A DNA stretch of 64,000 bases, from NCBI GenBank assembly GCA_002245135.1, contig NGBS01000881.1:62001-126000 (forward strand). The letters are read 5' to 3'. The position numbers were made by a program, and so were the translations under genes. The stretch is from Proteromonas lacertae (Eukaryota > Sar > Bigyra > Opalinata > Proteromonadidae). This document shows positions 61,921-64,000 of the stretch, in pieces. The notes below the pieces were generated by a model, which made no database searches, was not told the DNA's origin, and saw nothing but the letters and a program-made list of their open reading frames with translations. How positions within the stretch are numbered: the stretch's first letter is position 1; each line of letters starts with the position of its first letter.

Positions 61921-62815
61921 ATAAATTCGTTTCATTCTCATTCAAATCAGTTACATTGAATAAATCAAAATTGAATGACGATGAAAGTAAATAAAAATAT
62001 GAAATGAATATAATGAGCATAAATGTAAAGAAATCTAAACTCTAAAGTGTGGAATGTATTAGAGAATATGAATAACAACGTATACATATAATCGATGATA
62101 TTATGTTTTATAGTATGAAAATAACAAATGGATATTTACCACTCATAATTTATGTTTTGATGGTTGATGAAAAAAAAGAATCAGAGAGTATTTATTTACT
62201 AAATAACTGAAAAAGTGAAGGTGTAAGATGTGATAATGGTATTGAAGAAGGATCTGTTATTTGAATGTATCATGACCTCTTTTCATATTATACTACGTTT
62301 CGTGATATTTCAAACACAAATACAGCACCATCAGCTACTGTTAATCCACAAGTTATATATGTACAACCACAAATAAGTGTAGTATATCCAAATCCAAATC
62401 CTCAACCAATCCCAGTGAATTATCAACCTTCAAACCCACCACTAGTTCAGCAAAGCCCTTATTTCCCTTCATCTAATATTACTCCTCAACCAAATCCTTA
62501 TTATCCTCCTAATTATATACAATCACAATAATCAATACCACAGCAACCACAACAACCTATAGTATACCTTCATCAACCATATGTTGGAACAATGCAACCT
62601 CCTCCACAAGCGCAACCTCTCTCACCAATACCACGTGCAGCACCATGTCTACAACCTCAGACTGGAAATAGTAACCCTCATTTAGTAAATAGTATAATTT
62701 TAATTATGTTTTATTCATTAATATAGTGTATATTGGTGTAGTTCTCTTCCAAAATACCAAGCTAACTTTGGCGGATATTGAAATTTTGAAAATCCTTCTT
62801 TGATTACTCCTGTAA
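61921..62815. other. Region with Pro/Gln-rich coding relic
   Basis: From 62265 to about 62690 the + strand encodes Pro/Gln/Asn-rich peptide (VYPNPNPQPIPVNYQPSNPP, PPPQAQPLSPIPRAAP) with a TAA at 62529-62531 inside it. It could be the disordered tail of the decayed TPR gene. The rest (61921-62260) is AT-rich with no ORF. The last 120 bases probably carry the promoter of the gene at 62816. Confidence 0.4.
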
Positions 62816-64000
62816 ATGGAACTTTCAGTCAGCAAAATATTGTCCTTTAAGTCAGAAAAGATGCAGAATACAATAAAAGGTATGAAAGATGCAGAGAGGA
62901 CATTGATTGCAGATCAAGATGCTCAACAGTCGTTATCTTCTGTAATTAAGCATGCTATTACCAGTAAAGACGTTGGTTTAATGTTGAATATCATTAAAAT
63001 CGTTGCATTAGTTGCCTCCCAGCCATCAAATGCCAAATTTTTAATCAAAGGTGATGTTGTTAAGCAACTTTACGATGTATTTACTATATTTATTTATATT
63101 ATACATGTAGATATATTCATCTTTGAGAATACAAGAAGATTTCGATAAATGCCGTAAAGTTGACTTTTTTGTCTCAATTTCAGAAATTGTAAGTGTATTA
63201 TGGTATAAATAAATAGATTGACTATGACGAAGAGGATACTGCATTAAAAGAAGACAATGATCGTCTAAGAGACTTAGTAGCTTCACAGTTTTGTGATACA
63301 CATGCAAGAGACTGCTGTAAAGAAGAGGTAAATATATTTATTTTACTATTATATATAGGATATTGAAGTGAAAAGAGAGATCATAGCCTGTATCTCAATA
63401 TTCTTGGATGGAAGTCTTGACAATGTGCTTAAGAAATATTCCACCGTGATACAATTTAAAGAGATAGCAAGAAATGTGTTAAATTGCACAGGTATGTATA
63501 AATCTATCGTTTTGTAGACTTTTCGTTGCAGTGCTCATGTATAGAGATTGTCTATAGGTTACTCATACACTCAGACAGTGAGAAATACCAAAGAAAAGTT
63601 AATTCGATTATTAATGAACTCCAAGATTGTAAACAGTATATATTTTATTATAATTTATTACTATAATTTAGAAAAACGAATATTTCTAGTGTCATTCTTC
63701 ATACACTCTAAATCTGATGAGTACCTAATTGAGACAGTCAATTGGTTGGATTTAGGTAAGGAATCAATTAGATGTTTAGTTCCTGATAAAGAAATCAACA
63801 AAATAAATACCATATTTCAATATATTAAAGTGATCAGTGTCTCATTTCTTACTATTGTTTTACTAAACCAAACAGATAGCAATAATTATGATGACAATAA
63901 TGAATTTACTATACCAGAGCCAAATATTATTGGCAGTAGTAATGGTAATACAGAGATAGCTAAACCAAAGAGATTAATATGGAATAATCCAATTAACAAT
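62816..64000 (+). CDS. Armadillo-like helical protein, possibly SYCP2-related, 5' part only
   Basis: Exons 62816-63076, 63111-63188, 63217-63327, 63359-63491, 63518-63635 and from 63672 to the window edge. Begins MELSVSKILSFKSEKMQNTIKGMKDAERTLI, with helical repeats (IKIVALVASQPSNAKFLIKGDVVKQLYDIYSSL, IIACISIFLDGSLDNVL, CSCIEIVYRLLIHSDSEKYQRKVNSII) suggesting an ARM/HEAT fold. The stretch KRIFLVSFFIHSKSDEYLIETVNWLDLGKESI recalls the ARM-like/SLR region of meiotic axis protein SYCP2, but this is tentative. The last junction needs a one-base adjustment at the A5 near 63672. The gene continues beyond 64000. Confidence 0.55.

Noticed and set aside
1-64000. Non-standard genetic code
   Set aside because: TAA, TAG and TGA each end at least one well-conserved gene (for example MPC2, VPS33 and the giant USP), and none is needed as sense apart from one isolated TAA.
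1-64000. CRISPR arrays, bacterial operons, tRNA or rRNA genes
   Set aside because: No spaced short repeats, no rRNA-like sequence and no tRNA-like T-loop/anticodon structures were seen. Gene structure is eukaryotic.

Overview
This window looks like nuclear DNA from an AT-rich, gene-dense unicellular eukaryote with mitochondria. It holds about 30 protein genes on both strands, a standard code in which TAA, TAG and TGA all act as stops, and many very short GT-AG introns. Most introns are 24-45 bases, with donors of the form GTATA/GTAAA and acceptors of the form TATAG/TTTAG. The gene content is eukaryotic: AP-2 mu, VPS33, NF-YC, NOL10, cyclophilin H, MPC2, an ABCC transporter and a USP9X-like deubiquitinase. 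I cannot name the species. Asn-, Gln- and Asp-rich tracts and large PA14/putative-Ig surface proteins fit a free-living protist.

Layout. 1-5 kb: DNAJ exon, mitochondrial pyruvate carrier 2, a mitochondrial-type DEAD-box helicase, and an AP-2 mu gene split by a 641-bp fold-back element. 5-8.3 kb: two head-to-head GT61-type glycosyltransferases and an unknown acidic-tailed protein. 8.4-16.6 kb: one 11-exon giant ubiquitin hydrolase. 16.8-22 kb: zinc-type macrodomain, NF-YC, and a roughly 1,087-residue multi-membrane protein. 22.8-30 kb: a 1,899-residue surface protein and a GT31 glycosyltransferase. 30-35.7 kb: a two-membrane-segment protein, two related EF-hand proteins on opposite strands, and a coiled-coil protein between them. 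35.7-38.6 kb: a pseudokinase/LRR gene interrupted by a hAT element. 38.6-41.3 kb: KH-domain protein and cyclophilin H. 41.1-45 kb: a second pseudokinase gene between two 646-bp direct repeats. 45-56.5 kb: SDR, VPS33, NOL10, TRIC channel, ABCC transporter, PHD protein. 57.6-64 kb: a second surface protein that stops early beside a decayed TPR exon array, then the start of an armadillo-like protein.

The most interesting features are structural. Two independent mobile-element insertions can be removed on paper to leave perfectly joined reading frames. One gene is flanked by long identical direct repeats, so that both disturbed neighbours keep a complete copy. A TPR array repeats an exon plus its 28-base intron as one 139-base unit. 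Single-base reading-frame breaks occur repeatedly at or near homopolymers in otherwise well-conserved genes. They look like uncorrected long-read errors, and this should be kept in mind before any gene here is called a pseudogene. Exon models below were built by hand from splice motifs and reading-frame continuity. No alignment or RNA data were used.
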